The notes beneath the pieces were generated by a model. The model was not told the origin of the DNA, did no database searches, and saw nothing but the letters and a program-made list of their open reading frames with translations. Positions 45,287 through 52,620 of a stretch of DNA of 64,000 nucleotides are shown piece after piece; the stretch's first letter is position 1, and each line of letters opens with the position of its first letter. Location: the NCBI RefSeq assembly GCF_009674495.1, contig NZ_WKJN01000009.1, positions 1 to 64,000 of the forward strand. Direction: 5' to 3'. The stretch is from Duganella alba. GTDB taxonomy: Bacteria > Pseudomonadota > Gammaproteobacteria > Burkholderiales > Burkholderiaceae_D. The translations under genes were made by a program, and so were the position numbers.

Positions 45287-46435
45287 ATGAAGAAAATCGG
45301 ATTTTCGGGAACCCTGGACCCGATCACCAACGGTCACATGTGGGTGATCAACGAAGCCCGTTCGCTGGCGGACGAGGTGGTGGTGTTCCTGTCTGAAAAT
45401 CCGGCCAAGAAGCCCAAGTTCACGGCCGAGGAGCGCAAGAGCATCATCGCGCTCAGTTGCGCCGAGCAGGGCTGGGACAATGTCTCGGTGGTCATCGTGC
45501 GCGGCGACTACACGGCGCGCGCGGCCAAGAAGCAGGGCGTCGAATGCCTGATCCGCGGCATCCGCACCACCGCCGACTTCGATTACGAAAACCTGATCCA
45601 GCAAACCAACGTCGACGTGCTGCAAGGCGCCAAGACCGTGTTTGTCATGCCGCCCCGCGACCTGGGCTCGGTCAGTTCGTCCTTCGTCAAGGCGCTGGAA
45701 GGGCCGATCGGCTGGAACTGGATCATGAAGAAATTCGTGCCGGGTCCGGCGTATCACGCCTGGGTGCTGAGCTGGCTGCGCAAGGAGTGGGAAACGCTGT
45801 GGGACTATGAACACCGCGACGCCACCGCCATCGCCCATGCCGACGACTGGTTCGTGCGGCTGACCGGCGCCGGCTGCTACGGCGGCGCGGCGCGGCACTA
45901 TCACAACCTCGACCACCTGGTCCACGGCCTGAGCGAGATCCGCGTGTGGGCCTCCAATACGCGTCCGGACCCGGCGGACGTGGACATCATCAAGCAGGCG
46001 TTCTGGTTCCACGATGCCGAGTATGGCCATGGCGGCGATCCGGCGGCGCCAAGCAACGAGGAAGCCAGCGCGCAGATGTGGCTGGGCAGCTACCTGGGAC
46101 AGGAGATGGGCGACGCGGCCGAACTGATACGCGCCACCGATCACTTCCAGGAAGCGTCGATCACGCACCGGCTGAAGGATGTGCTGCTGAGTGTGGACCT
46201 GGCGATCCTGGGACAGGACGACGAGGTGTACCAGAACTATGCGCGGGCGATCCGGCAGGAGTACATCCACCTGCCGGACGCCAAGTACCGCGAGCAGCGC
46301 GGCTCGGCGCTGGCGCACCTGAGCCGCAAGGCCCAGGAAGGCCAGCTGTTCGGCAACGCTTACTTCTCCGACCAGTACAACGAGCGGGCCATCGACAATA
46401 TGCAGCGCGAGATGGAGCGGCTGGCGGTCAACTGA
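45287..46435 (+). CDS. CoaD-like nucleotidyltransferase fused to HD-type phosphohydrolase
   Basis: Two-domain protein of 382 aa. Residues 1-160 resemble phosphopantetheine adenylyltransferase: GTLDPITNGH (T/HxGH-type site), NPAKKPKFTAEERK, IRGIRTTADFDYEN and VSSSFVK line up in order with CoaD. Residues 175-382 resemble the COG4339-type predicted metal-dependent phosphohydrolases, with ARHYHNLDHLVHGL and WFHDAEYG as likely metal-binding HD residues. CoaD alone is about 160 residues, so the fusion is clear. GGAG lies 7 nt before the ATG. Its product and substrate are unknown; whether it is the main CoaD cannot be told from this window. Confidence 0.88.
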   Translation: MKKIGFSGTLDPITNGHMWVINEARSLADEVVVFLSENPAKKPKFTAEERKSIIALSCAEQGWDNVSVVIVRGDYTARAAKKQGVECLIRGIRTTADFDYENLIQQTNVDVLQGAKTVFVMPPRDLGSVSSSFVKALEGPIGWNWIMKKFVPGPAYHAWVLSWLRKEWETLWDYEHRDATAIAHADDWFVRLTGAGCYGGAARHYHNLDHLVHGLSEIRVWASNTRPDPADVDIIKQAFWFHDAEYGHGGDPAAPSNEEASAQMWLGSYLGQEMGDAAELIRATDHFQEASITHRLKDVLLSVDLAILGQDDEVYQNYARAIRQEYIHLPDAKYREQRGSALAHLSRKAQEGQLFGNAYFSDQYNERAIDNMQREMERLAVN

Positions 46436-46942
46436 TCAGGTCGGCGGCAGTTCGATCTGTTCCTTGCGGATGGCGATGGCTTCGCCCAGCGCCATCAGGT
46501 CCAGCTTGGCCTTGCGCGCTTTCGGGAACATTTCCTCCTCTTCTTCCTTGACGTGGTGGTCGATCAGCTCGCCCAGCACCTTGACCTTGGCGTCGAACAG
46601 GTCCTCGGTCGGCTCCATGCTGATGATCTGCGCGATCAGGTCCTTGGCCGACGCATGCTCGACCACGGCCTCGTCCACCATGTCTTCGTCCTTGGTGGCT
46701 TTGCGCACGGCCGGGTAGAAAATTTCTTCTTCCGCCGTGGCGTGCTTGGTCAGCTCTTCGCAGATTTGCATTGCCAGCTTGTGCTTGCTGACGTGCGCGC
46801 GGTCGCCCAGCTCTTCATACTGCTCGAACATCGATTTGACGTGCTCGTGGTCTTCGGTGAGCAGCGTGATCGCGTCCTGTGGTGCGGTGGCGGTGGGGAT
46901 GGGCTTGGGCAGCTTGCTGTGCGAGTGGGAAGTGGTTCTCAT
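46436..46942 (-). CDS. Hemerythrin HHE-domain protein
   Basis: Cytoplasmic protein of 168 aa with a four-helix hemerythrin-like fold. The metal-ligand pattern is His in LLTEDHEHVKSMFEQYEEL, HATAEEEIFYPAVRK, VVEHASAKDLI and LIDHHVKEEEEEMFPKARK. Such proteins bind di-iron and are linked to oxygen, NO or oxidative stress. The first 20 residues are a polar extension. Its stop abuts that of the convergent fusion gene (TGA next to TCA). Confidence 0.92.
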   Translation of the reverse strand: MRTTSHSHSKLPKPIPTATAPQDAITLLTEDHEHVKSMFEQYEELGDRAHVSKHKLAMQICEELTKHATAEEEIFYPAVRKATKDEDMVDEAVVEHASAKDLIAQIISMEPTEDLFDAKVKVLGELIDHHVKEEEEEMFPKARKAKLDLMALGEAIAIRKEQIELPPT

Positions 46943-47046
46943 GTCGGCTCCTTGCGTGGCTAATGAACTGGCGGGGGATTACCAGTTCAGTCTAGGAGCC
47001 GACATCTACTGCGTCTGTGCGCTGTTCAACGCATTGCCTGGAGCGT

Positions 47047-47772
47047 TCAGAAGCGATTCCAGTTGTTGCGGCGGTGCTCGCTGGCTTCCTTCATCAGGTG
47101 GCTGGCGCGCAGCTCATCCTTGGGCGACAGGGCGTCGCCCAGCTGGACCGTCATCGCCAGTTCCTGGATGGCCGGCGGATATTCGTGCTCGGCCGCTTCT
47201 TCCAGCATCTCGCGGGCCTTGGCGCTGTCTTGCGCCACGCCCAGACCTTCACGGTAGATGTTGGAGAGCAGGAACATCGCATGCGCGTTGCCAAGACTGC
47301 TGGCTTGCGCCAGCAAGCGCGCCGCCTGTGCATCGTCGCGCGGCACGCCGTTGCCGTTCTTGACCATCAGCGCCAGGGCCAGGGCGGCCTTGGCGTGCTG
47401 ATGCTGGGCGGCCATGGCGTACCACGGCGCGGCGGCGGCCGGCGCGGGCTGCACGCCCAGCACGCCGACGCGCAGCATTTCGCCGAGCTGGAACGCAGCT
47501 TCGACATCGCCGCCACGCGCCGCCTGCTCGAACAGCTTGAGCGCGTCGGCGCGTTGCTCGGGGCGCGTCTGGTACAGGATGGCCAGCTCGCGCTGGGCCA
47601 CCGGCATGCGTTGCGCCGACCACGCCATCAGCTTGCGCTCGGCCTGGGCATCGGCTTCCTGCTTGGCTTTCATGCCGATCACTTCGATTTGCGCCGAGGT
47701 CGGTTTTTCCTGCTGGATCTGGCATCCGAACAGGAACACCGAACTCACGAGGGCGGTGGTCAGGGCGCGCAT
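47047..47772 (-). CDS. Sel1-repeat lipoprotein
   Basis: Predicted lipoprotein of 241 aa: signal with lipobox LFGC (Cys17). The mature part contains several Sel1-like helical repeats (ALKLFEQAARGGDVEAAFQLGEMLRVGV, AAPWYAMAAQHQHAKAALALALMVKNG, AARLLAQASSLGNAHAMFLLSNIYREG and KAREMLEEAAEHEYPPAIQELAM read in order). Sel1 repeats mediate protein contacts at the cell envelope. It starts 1 nt after the nucleotidase gene and is co-transcribed with it. Its partner is unknown. Confidence 0.85.
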   Translation of the reverse strand: MRALTTALVSSVFLFGCQIQQEKPTSAQIEVIGMKAKQEADAQAERKLMAWSAQRMPVAQRELAILYQTRPEQRADALKLFEQAARGGDVEAAFQLGEMLRVGVLGVQPAPAAAAPWYAMAAQHQHAKAALALALMVKNGNGVPRDDAQAARLLAQASSLGNAHAMFLLSNIYREGLGVAQDSAKAREMLEEAAEHEYPPAIQELAMTVQLGDALSPKDELRASHLMKEASEHRRNNWNRF

Positions 47773-47773
47773 A

Positions 47774-49891
47774 TTATTTGCTCAGGTCGATGGTGTATTT
47801 GCCGAAGCCGCTGGCGTCCAGGCCGCCTTCAGCCGTCACCGCCGTCAGGCCGCTGCTCTTGGCCAGCGCCAGGTGGCCCGGCGCCGAACGCAGGATCACC
47901 GGACCGGCCGTCGCCACTTTCACGAAGCTCCAGCTGCGCGCGCTGCCGTTGGTGGCCAGCGTGACCTTGCCGGTGGCCGCGCCTTGCGCCGTCAGGTAGT
48001 TGCTGACCACGGTCTGGTTGGCGTCCGGCGACTTGATGATGGTCTTGCTGCCGTCGATGCCAGGCACGGCGCCGCCGCCGCCCGCGCGGTAGTCGTTGGT
48101 GGCGACGATGAAGTCATCGCCATCCGCCACAGCCTTGCCCAGGTAGGTCAGGTTGACGATGCGGCTGCCGGCTGGCTTGGTGACGTCGATCTGGTAGGTC
48201 AGCGCATTGTTTTCGGCGTAGAACACGTCGTAGTTGTAGATCGTGCCATACGACGGCACCAGGTCCTGCTCGGCGGTCTTGGTCGGATCGATCTGGCCGA
48301 ACTGTTTGGCGGCCGTTTCCAGCCAGGCCTTCAGGTCGGAACCCTTGATCTTCACCGCTTGCAGGTTGTTGTTCGAGTACAGGTACAGGTCGCCTGGATT
48401 ACGCACTTGCAGGCCGATCGGCGCGGTTGCGCTGGCGCCCGGCGCGACGTCGGTGAAGTCGCTGGCGCCATTGCGGCCGGCCTTGAACGGCGCACTGCAC
48501 GAGATCACCGGAATGTTCTTGTAGCTGGCGATGGTGGCGTCGGTGCTGGTGGCAATGAAGTTCTTCACGTATGCCAGCTGGGCCTGGTTGACGAGCTGGA
48601 TCGCGGTGACGTCGCCGGCCAGCGAGAAGTACGAGGACATCTCGAAGTCGGTGGTCACGCCCAGCGGCTGCTTGGCGTAGGCGATGGTGGCGGCGTGCTC
48701 GGTGGCGATCAGCGGCGCGACGCTGCTGTCGGCGGCCACGTTGGTGGTGCCGTCGGTGTACTTGAAGCCGCGCGATTCGACCGTGGTCTTGGTTGGCTGC
48801 ACCACCCACTTGCCGCTGGTGTAGGCCAGCGTCATCTTGATGATGCCGAGGCGACGGCCCCAGCTCTGTGCCATCACGGTCGGCACGCCGTTGACGAAGC
48901 CGTTGACGGCGTCGATGTTGGCGCTGGCCGGGAAGGAAGCGAACGATGGGTCCAGTGCGGCGGCGCCGGTCTCTTTGCCTTTCGGGAAGATCAGGTGCGA
49001 GTGGCCGATCAGCAGCGCGTCGATGCCGGTGCTGGTCAGATGGTACGAACCGTTTTCCATTTTCGGGCTGTAGGTGCTTGGATCCAGGCCGCCGTGCGAC
49101 AGCGCCACCACCAGGTCGGCGCCCTTGGTGCGCATTTCAGGCACGTACTGCTTGGCTGCTTCCTGCACGCCGGTGATGGCGACCTTGCCGGCCAGGTTTT
49201 TCTGATCCCATTCCAGGATCTGCGGCGGCACGAAGCTCATGATGCCGATGTTCATCTTGACGTCCAGCTTGGTGCCGTCCGGCTTGGTGGCCGAGAAGGT
49301 GCGCGCCAGCAGCGAATATGGCTGCACGATCGGCTTGCCGCTGGCCACGCCGGTGACGTTGGTCAGCACCAGCGGGAAGGTCGGCGCGCCGCAGGTGCCG
49401 GTCGGCTTGGTCACGCCCGGAATGCCGAAGTCGGTATTGGTGATCTGGCTCAGCAGTGGCAGGCCGTAGTTGAATTCGTGGTTGCCGAAGCCGCCGCCAT
49501 CGTACTTCATGGCGTTCATGACTTTATGCACGGCCATGGTGTCGGAGCAGGCGATCGGCTTGGTGACGGCCTGCATGTCGCCCAGCAGCGTGCCCTGGAT
49601 GACGTCGCCGTCGTCGAGCAGCAGGTTGTTCGGGTTTTCGGCGCGCGCGGCCTTGACCAGCGTCGAGGTGCGCTCCAGGCCCAGGCTGGTGTCCTCGGCC
49701 AGCGAGTAGTAGTTGTAGCTCATCACGTTGGCGTGGATGTCCGTGGTTTCCATCAGCGCCAGGGTGACCGTCGTGCCTTCCGGGATCGCCGGCGTGGCTG
49801 GTGGAGTCACTGCAACAGGATTGTTATCGCCGCCGCATGCTACCAGGCCGGCCGCAGTCATGGCGGCCAGCATCACCAAATTCAATTTCAT
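47774..49891 (-). CDS. Lipoprotein 5'-nucleotidase / 2',3'-cyclic phosphodiesterase family
   Basis: Metallophosphoesterase of 705 aa with lipobox LVAC (Cys19). Metal-site motifs are TTDIHANVM, LDDGDVIQG, GFGNHEFNYG, ALSHGG and IGHSH; the C-terminal 5'-nucleotidase domain follows. The start LMETTDIHANVMSYNYY resembles CpdB, so 2',3'-cyclic nucleotides or 3'-nucleotides are likely substrates in addition to 5'-nucleotides. It would release nucleosides and phosphate outside the cytoplasm. The Sel1-repeat lipoprotein follows at once. Confidence 0.93.
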   Translation of the reverse strand: MKLNLVMLAAMTAAGLVACGGDNNPVAVTPPATPAIPEGTTVTLALMETTDIHANVMSYNYYSLAEDTSLGLERTSTLVKAARAENPNNLLLDDGDVIQGTLLGDMQAVTKPIACSDTMAVHKVMNAMKYDGGGFGNHEFNYGLPLLSQITNTDFGIPGVTKPTGTCGAPTFPLVLTNVTGVASGKPIVQPYSLLARTFSATKPDGTKLDVKMNIGIMSFVPPQILEWDQKNLAGKVAITGVQEAAKQYVPEMRTKGADLVVALSHGGLDPSTYSPKMENGSYHLTSTGIDALLIGHSHLIFPKGKETGAAALDPSFASFPASANIDAVNGFVNGVPTVMAQSWGRRLGIIKMTLAYTSGKWVVQPTKTTVESRGFKYTDGTTNVAADSSVAPLIATEHAATIAYAKQPLGVTTDFEMSSYFSLAGDVTAIQLVNQAQLAYVKNFIATSTDATIASYKNIPVISCSAPFKAGRNGASDFTDVAPGASATAPIGLQVRNPGDLYLYSNNNLQAVKIKGSDLKAWLETAAKQFGQIDPTKTAEQDLVPSYGTIYNYDVFYAENNALTYQIDVTKPAGSRIVNLTYLGKAVADGDDFIVATNDYRAGGGGAVPGIDGSKTIIKSPDANQTVVSNYLTAQGAATGKVTLATNGSARSWSFVKVATAGPVILRSAPGHLALAKSSGLTAVTAEGGLDASGFGKYTIDLSK

Positions 49892-49967
49892 CGCTACCTC
49901 GAAGAGTGGGAAAATTCAAGGTTGCGACTTTAGCTAGTTATCGTGACAACACGATGACATTTCTCAA

Positions 49968-51677
49968 TCAATACGCCCAGTACGGTCCGGTCTTGCCGGC
50001 CACGGTATTGTTTTCCATCACCACGAACACGCGGCGGCCGTAGAAGAACGGCATGCCCCAGTCGAAGTAGTTGCCGGAAGAGCTGCCGCTGCCCACCGTG
50101 CCGCCGACCTGCGCGGCGTTGATGGTCGAGGCCAGGTTGACCAGGTTGACCACGTTGAAGTTGACGGCGCCAGTGGCGCTGTTGTCGGACGCGGTGTTGG
50201 TGGCGGTCAGCGACAGGGGCGAGGCGGGGCAGTAGAAGTCGCCGCCCGAGCACTGGCGGATGCTGCTGTCGCTGAAGAAGTAGCCGTTCAAGCCGCTGTC
50301 GATGAAGCTGGCGGTGTAGTTTTTGCCGTTGTAGGTGGTGGTGAAGTCGCCGCTGCTGTTGGCCTTGAAGATGGTCTCGCTGGCGATGGTGTTGTTGCTT
50401 TGCGTGTTGACGCCGAACACCAGCGTGCCGCTGACCGAGGTCAGGCCGGCCGCGCCGACGCTGGGCATGGTGATCAGCAGGCCGTTGTTGTTGACGGCGA
50501 ACGAATTTACCGGATTGCTGATCTGCTTGGCCAGCGGCATGGCGCTGGCGCTGCAGCTGCCGCTGGCGCAGGCGTAGTAGATGCCGCTGATGGCGGCGTT
50601 GACGCATGACGTGCCGCAGTCCTGCTTGAACATGCCGACGCCGAGGATGCCCTTGGCGCCCATGGCCGACAGCGTGCCCAGGTTGGTGCCGGCGCTGCTG
50701 CAGCTCGACGGCGTGCTGGTGTAGCTGCTGCCGGTGTCGCCGATGACCTGGATCGAGATGGCGGACGCCACCTCGTCGGCCATCTTGACGTCGGCCTGGC
50801 GCACCGCGCCCCAGGTGTAGCCGCTGATGAACTTGCCGCATTCGCCGGCGTCGGCGCCGGCGGCGGTGGTGACGGCCGGCAGCGCCAGCGTCGAGTTGAG
50901 CTGGCTGGCCAGCAGGCGCAGGCCGTAGGAGCCGGTGTCGAGCAGTACATGGTCGATGGTCTGACAGGTGGTGGTGCCCGGACGGCAGACGGTGACGCTG
51001 ACATACGGCACGTTGATCACGCCGCTGACGCCGCTCGGGCCGCTGTCGACCAGGATCGCGGTGCTGTTGCTGAGCGCGGCCGTGACGCTGAGCACGCTGC
51101 TGGCGTTGGCCGTGCCGCCGTCGCCGGTGCAGGCCATGCTGTAGGTGAAACTGCCGCTCGCGGTCGGCGTGATGGTGACCGCGCCGGAAGTGGCTTTGCT
51201 GCCGCTCCAGGCGCCGCTGGCGGTGCAGCTGGTGGCGTTGGCCGACGACCAGCTCAACACGGTACTCTGGGCGGTGGTGATGTTGGCCGGCGCCAGCGTC
51301 AGGCTGACGCTTGGCGACGGCGGCGGCGTGGCGACGGTGACCACGGCGGTGTTGCTGGCGCTGCCGCAGGTGAGGGTGTAGTTGGCGGTGCCGGCGTCGC
51401 CGGCGGTGACGGTCTGGGTGCCGCTGGTGGCCACCGTGCCGCTCCAGGCGCCGGAGGCGGTGCAGGTGCTGCCGCTGGCGTTGGCGACGCTCCAGGTCAG
51501 CGTCACCACCTGGCCGGTGGTGGTGGCGGTCGGCGTCGCACTGATGCTGACCACCGGCGTGATGGCGGCCATCGATTCGGTGGCGCCGGTGGCGGTGCTG
51601 GTGGACGACGAACCGCCGCCGCCGCATGCCGCCAGTGCCAGGCACAGCAGGGCGCCTGCGAGGTGAAGGTATTTCAT
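49968..51677 (-). CDS. DUF3443 lipoprotein with two Ig-like repeats
   Basis: Predicted lipoprotein of 569 aa (lipobox LAAC, Cys18). Residues about 42-200 are two tandem Ig-like repeats sharing CTASGAWSG. From about 205 the DUF3443 domain begins; it carries DTGS at 247-250 (LLDTGSYGLRLL) and, about 213 residues later, DSG at 460-462 (FIDSGLNGYFF), the arrangement expected of a two-lobed aspartic peptidase. Many Cys pairs suggest disulfides outside the cytoplasm. It follows the DUF2844 gene by 12 nt, with AAGGAAG before the ATG. Catalysis is not shown. Confidence 0.88.
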   Translation of the reverse strand: MKYLHLAGALLCLALAACGGGGSSSTSTATGATESMAAITPVVSISATPTATTTGQVVTLTWSVANASGSTCTASGAWSGTVATSGTQTVTAGDAGTANYTLTCGSASNTAVVTVATPPPSPSVSLTLAPANITTAQSTVLSWSSANATSCTASGAWSGSKATSGAVTITPTASGSFTYSMACTGDGGTANASSVLSVTAALSNSTAILVDSGPSGVSGVINVPYVSVTVCRPGTTTCQTIDHVLLDTGSYGLRLLASQLNSTLALPAVTTAAGADAGECGKFISGYTWGAVRQADVKMADEVASAISIQVIGDTGSSYTSTPSSCSSAGTNLGTLSAMGAKGILGVGMFKQDCGTSCVNAAISGIYYACASGSCSASAMPLAKQISNPVNSFAVNNNGLLITMPSVGAAGLTSVSGTLVFGVNTQSNNTIASETIFKANSSGDFTTTYNGKNYTASFIDSGLNGYFFSDSSIRQCSGGDFYCPASPLSLTATNTASDNSATGAVNFNVVNLVNLASTINAAQVGGTVGSGSSSGNYFDWGMPFFYGRRVFVVMENNTVAGKTGPYWAY

Positions 51678-51689
51678 GCAGACTTCCTT

Positions 51690-52160
51690 TTATTCGATGG
51701 TGGAGGTGTCGAAACCGGCCGGCAGCGCGCTGGGGATCCAGGCCTGGCCGGCGAATGCGCGCATGTGGCCGTTGGAGACGATGACCACGTCCGACTGGTT
51801 GACGGCCAGCTGCGAATGGCCGGCTTTCGGACGTTTTTCGGCGTTGCTGGTCATGGCGGCGAACTTGTCGCCCAGCAGGGTGCGCAGGTCGGGCAGTGTC
51901 GGGCCGCTCCAGCTGACGGCGAACACCACGCCGTTGGCATCGGTGTATTCGCGCACGATGGTGCCGCTGTCGAGCGTGCTTTGGCTGACGGTGTAGACGG
52001 CGGTGGTGGCGTCGACCGTGGTGGCCGCCAGGCTGCGTGCGGCCATTTTGGTCTTGGCGGTGGCGCCGTCGAAATTGGACGGCGAACTGCCCAGTGCGGC
52101 CCAGGCGAGCGCGCCTTGCAGCAGGGACAGGAATAACATCAGGGTGATTGCGCGGCGCAT
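51690..52160 (-). CDS. DUF2844 exported protein
   Basis: Predicted exported protein of 156 aa. The signal peptide is MRRAITLMLFLSLLQGALAWA, followed by ALGSSPSNF, the usual start of DUF2844 proteins, and a mostly beta sequence (VREYTDANGVVFAVSWSGPTLPDLRTLLG). The ATG at 52160 has GGAG 6 nt upstream; two upstream in-frame starts are less likely. It precedes the DUF3443 gene by 12 nt; the pair is common in Burkholderiales, so a joint role is expected, but none is known. Confidence 0.85.
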   Translation of the reverse strand: MRRAITLMLFLSLLQGALAWAALGSSPSNFDGATAKTKMAARSLAATTVDATTAVYTVSQSTLDSGTIVREYTDANGVVFAVSWSGPTLPDLRTLLGDKFAAMTSNAEKRPKAGHSQLAVNQSDVVIVSNGHMRAFAGQAWIPSALPAGFDTSTIE

Positions 52161-52244
52161 CGCACGCTCCATTGCCGAAAATAAAGACAATGCGAGTTTA
52201 GAACGGTCGCGCGTTGGGATAAGTTAGCGAGATGTAAGCAAACG

Positions 52245-52565
52245 TTACATCTTGGGCTGGGGGGCCGGGGCCGGCTGGGTGTAGATGACCACCGGCGGCA
52301 AAGGCGCGGGCGGCGTCGCCTTCGGCACGGCGTTGTTCAGCACGAAGGTCATGACAACGATTCCCGTGCCGCTCATGACAATCGCTGTGCCGACAATCCA
52401 CTTGATAATGTCGGCAAAGCCTTTGTGCATTTCGGCCCTTAAGTCGCCAATCTGCTCATTGAGGTCGGCTTTGGTGGCGCATTGTTCCAGACGTTCCTCG
52501 ATTCTCACCAAACGCTCTCGGGTGTCGGTCATCAATTCTTCGAGTTTTGCGATCCTGGTTTCCAT
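52245..52565 (-). CDS. Small coiled-coil membrane protein, 106 aa
   Basis: Residues 1-48 are a charged helical segment (METRIAKLEELMTDTRERLVRIEERLEQCATKADLNEQIGD in that span), very likely a coiled coil; residues about 53-78 form one membrane helix (IIKWIVGTAIVMSGTGIVVMTFVLN); the tail is rich in Pro/Ala (PPAPLPPVVIYTQPAPAPQP). No family is assigned, though similar one-helix proteins occur in many proteobacteria. It lies between DUF2844 and the TonB receptor on the same strand. Confidence 0.72.
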   Translation of the reverse strand: METRIAKLEELMTDTRERLVRIEERLEQCATKADLNEQIGDLRAEMHKGFADIIKWIVGTAIVMSGTGIVVMTFVLNNAVPKATPPAPLPPVVIYTQPAPAPQPKM

Positions 52566-52620
52566 ACCAGGATCGTATTCCCCGTCACAGCCGCCGTCAA
52601 ACGCGCGGCCTTGAGCCAGA

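Noticed and set aside
47414..49933. 839-codon open frame opposite the nucleotidase gene
   Set aside because: Shadow frame; the nucleotidase on the other strand has all catalytic motifs.
49968..51677. Repeated segments in the DUF3443 gene as a DNA repeat or CRISPR
   Set aside because: They are two Ig-like protein repeats sharing a short peptide, not spaced identical DNA repeats.
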